DNA from: Legionella geestiana
Lineage (GTDB): Bacteria; Pseudomonadota; Gammaproteobacteria; Legionellales; Legionellaceae
Direction: 5' to 3'
DNA length: 64,000 nucleotides
NCBI RefSeq assembly: GCF_004571195.1
Contig: NZ_CP038271.1
Coordinates: 1,935,501 to 1,999,500 of the forward strand
The position numbers were made by a program, and so were the translations under genes. Under the pieces are notes generated by a model that worked only from the letters and a program-made list of their open reading frames with translations, was not told where the DNA came from and ran no database searches. Of the stretch, positions 63,458 through 64,000 are shown piece by piece. The stretch's first letter is position 1, and every line of letters starts with the position of its first letter.

Positions 63458-63482
63458 TTGTCTACCCTTTTTATTAATACGC

Positions 63483-64000
63483 CCTTTCAACCGCGAAGTG
63501 CAACAGCGGTTATAAAATGAACATGAACTAGAGTGAGTCACGTGAAGTTGATAGTCTCAAAGGTGCGAACCAAAGGAGATTATCATGGCAGCAGGCTACC
63601 ATCACGTGACTCGAGACATAAGGTGTCAGATTTACGCTCTGAAATCAATGGGGCAATCACTGAGCAAAATTGCCTTGGCCGTTGGACGTGACAAGTCAAC
63701 GATTAGTCGTGAAATATCACGTAATACAGGCGGACAGGGCTATCGTTATAAGCAATCTGACGAGAAAGCAAAAGCGCGTCGTAGTGACGCCAGCCAGGCA
63801 CCGAAAAAGCTAACGAAAGAGATGCAGAGCACCATCAGGGAAAAACTGCTTGAGGACTGGAGTCCTGATCAGATTTCAGGCCGATTAAAGCTTGAAGGTA
63901 AGGCGATAAGCCATGAAACCATCTACCAATTTGTCTGGCGCGACAAACGCCGGCGGCAAGCTGTATAAGCATTTACGGCATCGAGGCAAGCGCTACAACA
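63483..64000 (+). mobile_element. IS30-family insertion sequence, cut by window edge
   Basis: The left end (63483-63511, TTTCAACCGCGAAGTGCAAC) matches the end of the remnant at 24674, and a transposase gene on the plus strand follows. The element continues past the window. Confidence 0.85.
63585..64000 (+). pseudogene. IS30-family transposase, apparent frameshift, partial
   Basis: The N-terminal HTH is clear (YHHVTRDIRCQIYALKSMGQ; GRDKSTISREISRNTG), then LLEDWSPDQISGRLKLEGKA and ISHETIYQFVW. The frame stops at 63968. One frame over, the next codons restore the expected family sequence (GGKLYKHLRHRGKRYN), so one base seems lost near 63950 in AAACGCCGGCGGCAAG. This is either a true inactivating change, a sequencing error or, less likely, a programmed shift. 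AAGGAG lies before the ATG. Confidence 0.85.

Noticed and set aside
1-64000. CRISPR arrays, rRNA genes or prophage structural genes
   Set aside because: Scanned by eye for regularly spaced repeats, rRNA landmarks and capsid/terminase/tail genes; none were seen.

Overview
The window looks like a chromosomal stretch of a Legionella-group gammaproteobacterium. The clues are a helCBA efflux operon, a periplasmic catalase-peroxidase, a CopA with an N-terminal CPMHP/CPICGM metal domain, an lvr regulatory block with a CsrA paralogue, and eukaryotic-like genes (Rab-type GTPase, J-domain protein, an aminotransferase with an IQ motif). By eye the first ~24.6 kb is GC-rich for Legionella and the rest is clearly AT-richer. 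This suggests a higher-GC host species with a large block of acquired DNA. No composition was computed.

Region 1 (1-24.6 kb, probable core): katG (cut by the window edge), a DUF2608 HAD-like secreted protein, a glycine-zipper protein, helCBA (CzcA-type RND efflux), a methyltransferase, a coiled-coil protein, an AAA_28-type NTPase, a P1B ATPase, a 268-bp MITE-like element, a hybrid histidine kinase divergent from an aminotransferase with an IQ motif, a ribbon-helix-helix-like protein, a VOC/EVE/GyrI-like operon, copA and a J-domain protein. Metal and oxidative stress handling dominates.

Region 2 (24.6-36.3 kb, AT-rich accessory DNA): an IS30 remnant, a lipoprotein, a porin, two secreted proteins (one DUF2145), a fused LplT-PlsC-acyl-ACP ligase convergent with an XRE regulator, and a tryptophanyl-tRNA synthetase gene split by a complete IS3-family element with a 3-bp target duplication.

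Region 3 (36.3-59.3 kb, integrative element): it opens with a 3' fragment of a tRNA-Met(CAU) gene, the expected scar of tRNA-targeted integration. Cargo follows: AbiEi/AbiEii with an inverted-repeat operator, then an isochorismatase-like protein, a periplasmic binding protein and a two-receiver histidine kinase that look like one sensory module. A CI-like repressor diverges from lvrA-lvrB-lvrC, with two matching palindromes over the two promoters. Then comes a complete, translationally coupled IncP-type transfer operon in the canonical order trbB-C-D-E-F-G-H-I-J-K-L, followed by traG, traF, a 54-residue gene and an ArdC/TOPRIM primase. No relaxase or integrase is in the window.

Region 4 (59.3-64 kb): a MerR/TipAS regulator with a textbook 19-bp-spacer operator and a methyltransferase, a Rab-like GTPase, and a patchwork of truncated insertion sequences (IS66-like, IS6, IS30) around a small membrane protein and a broken ORF.
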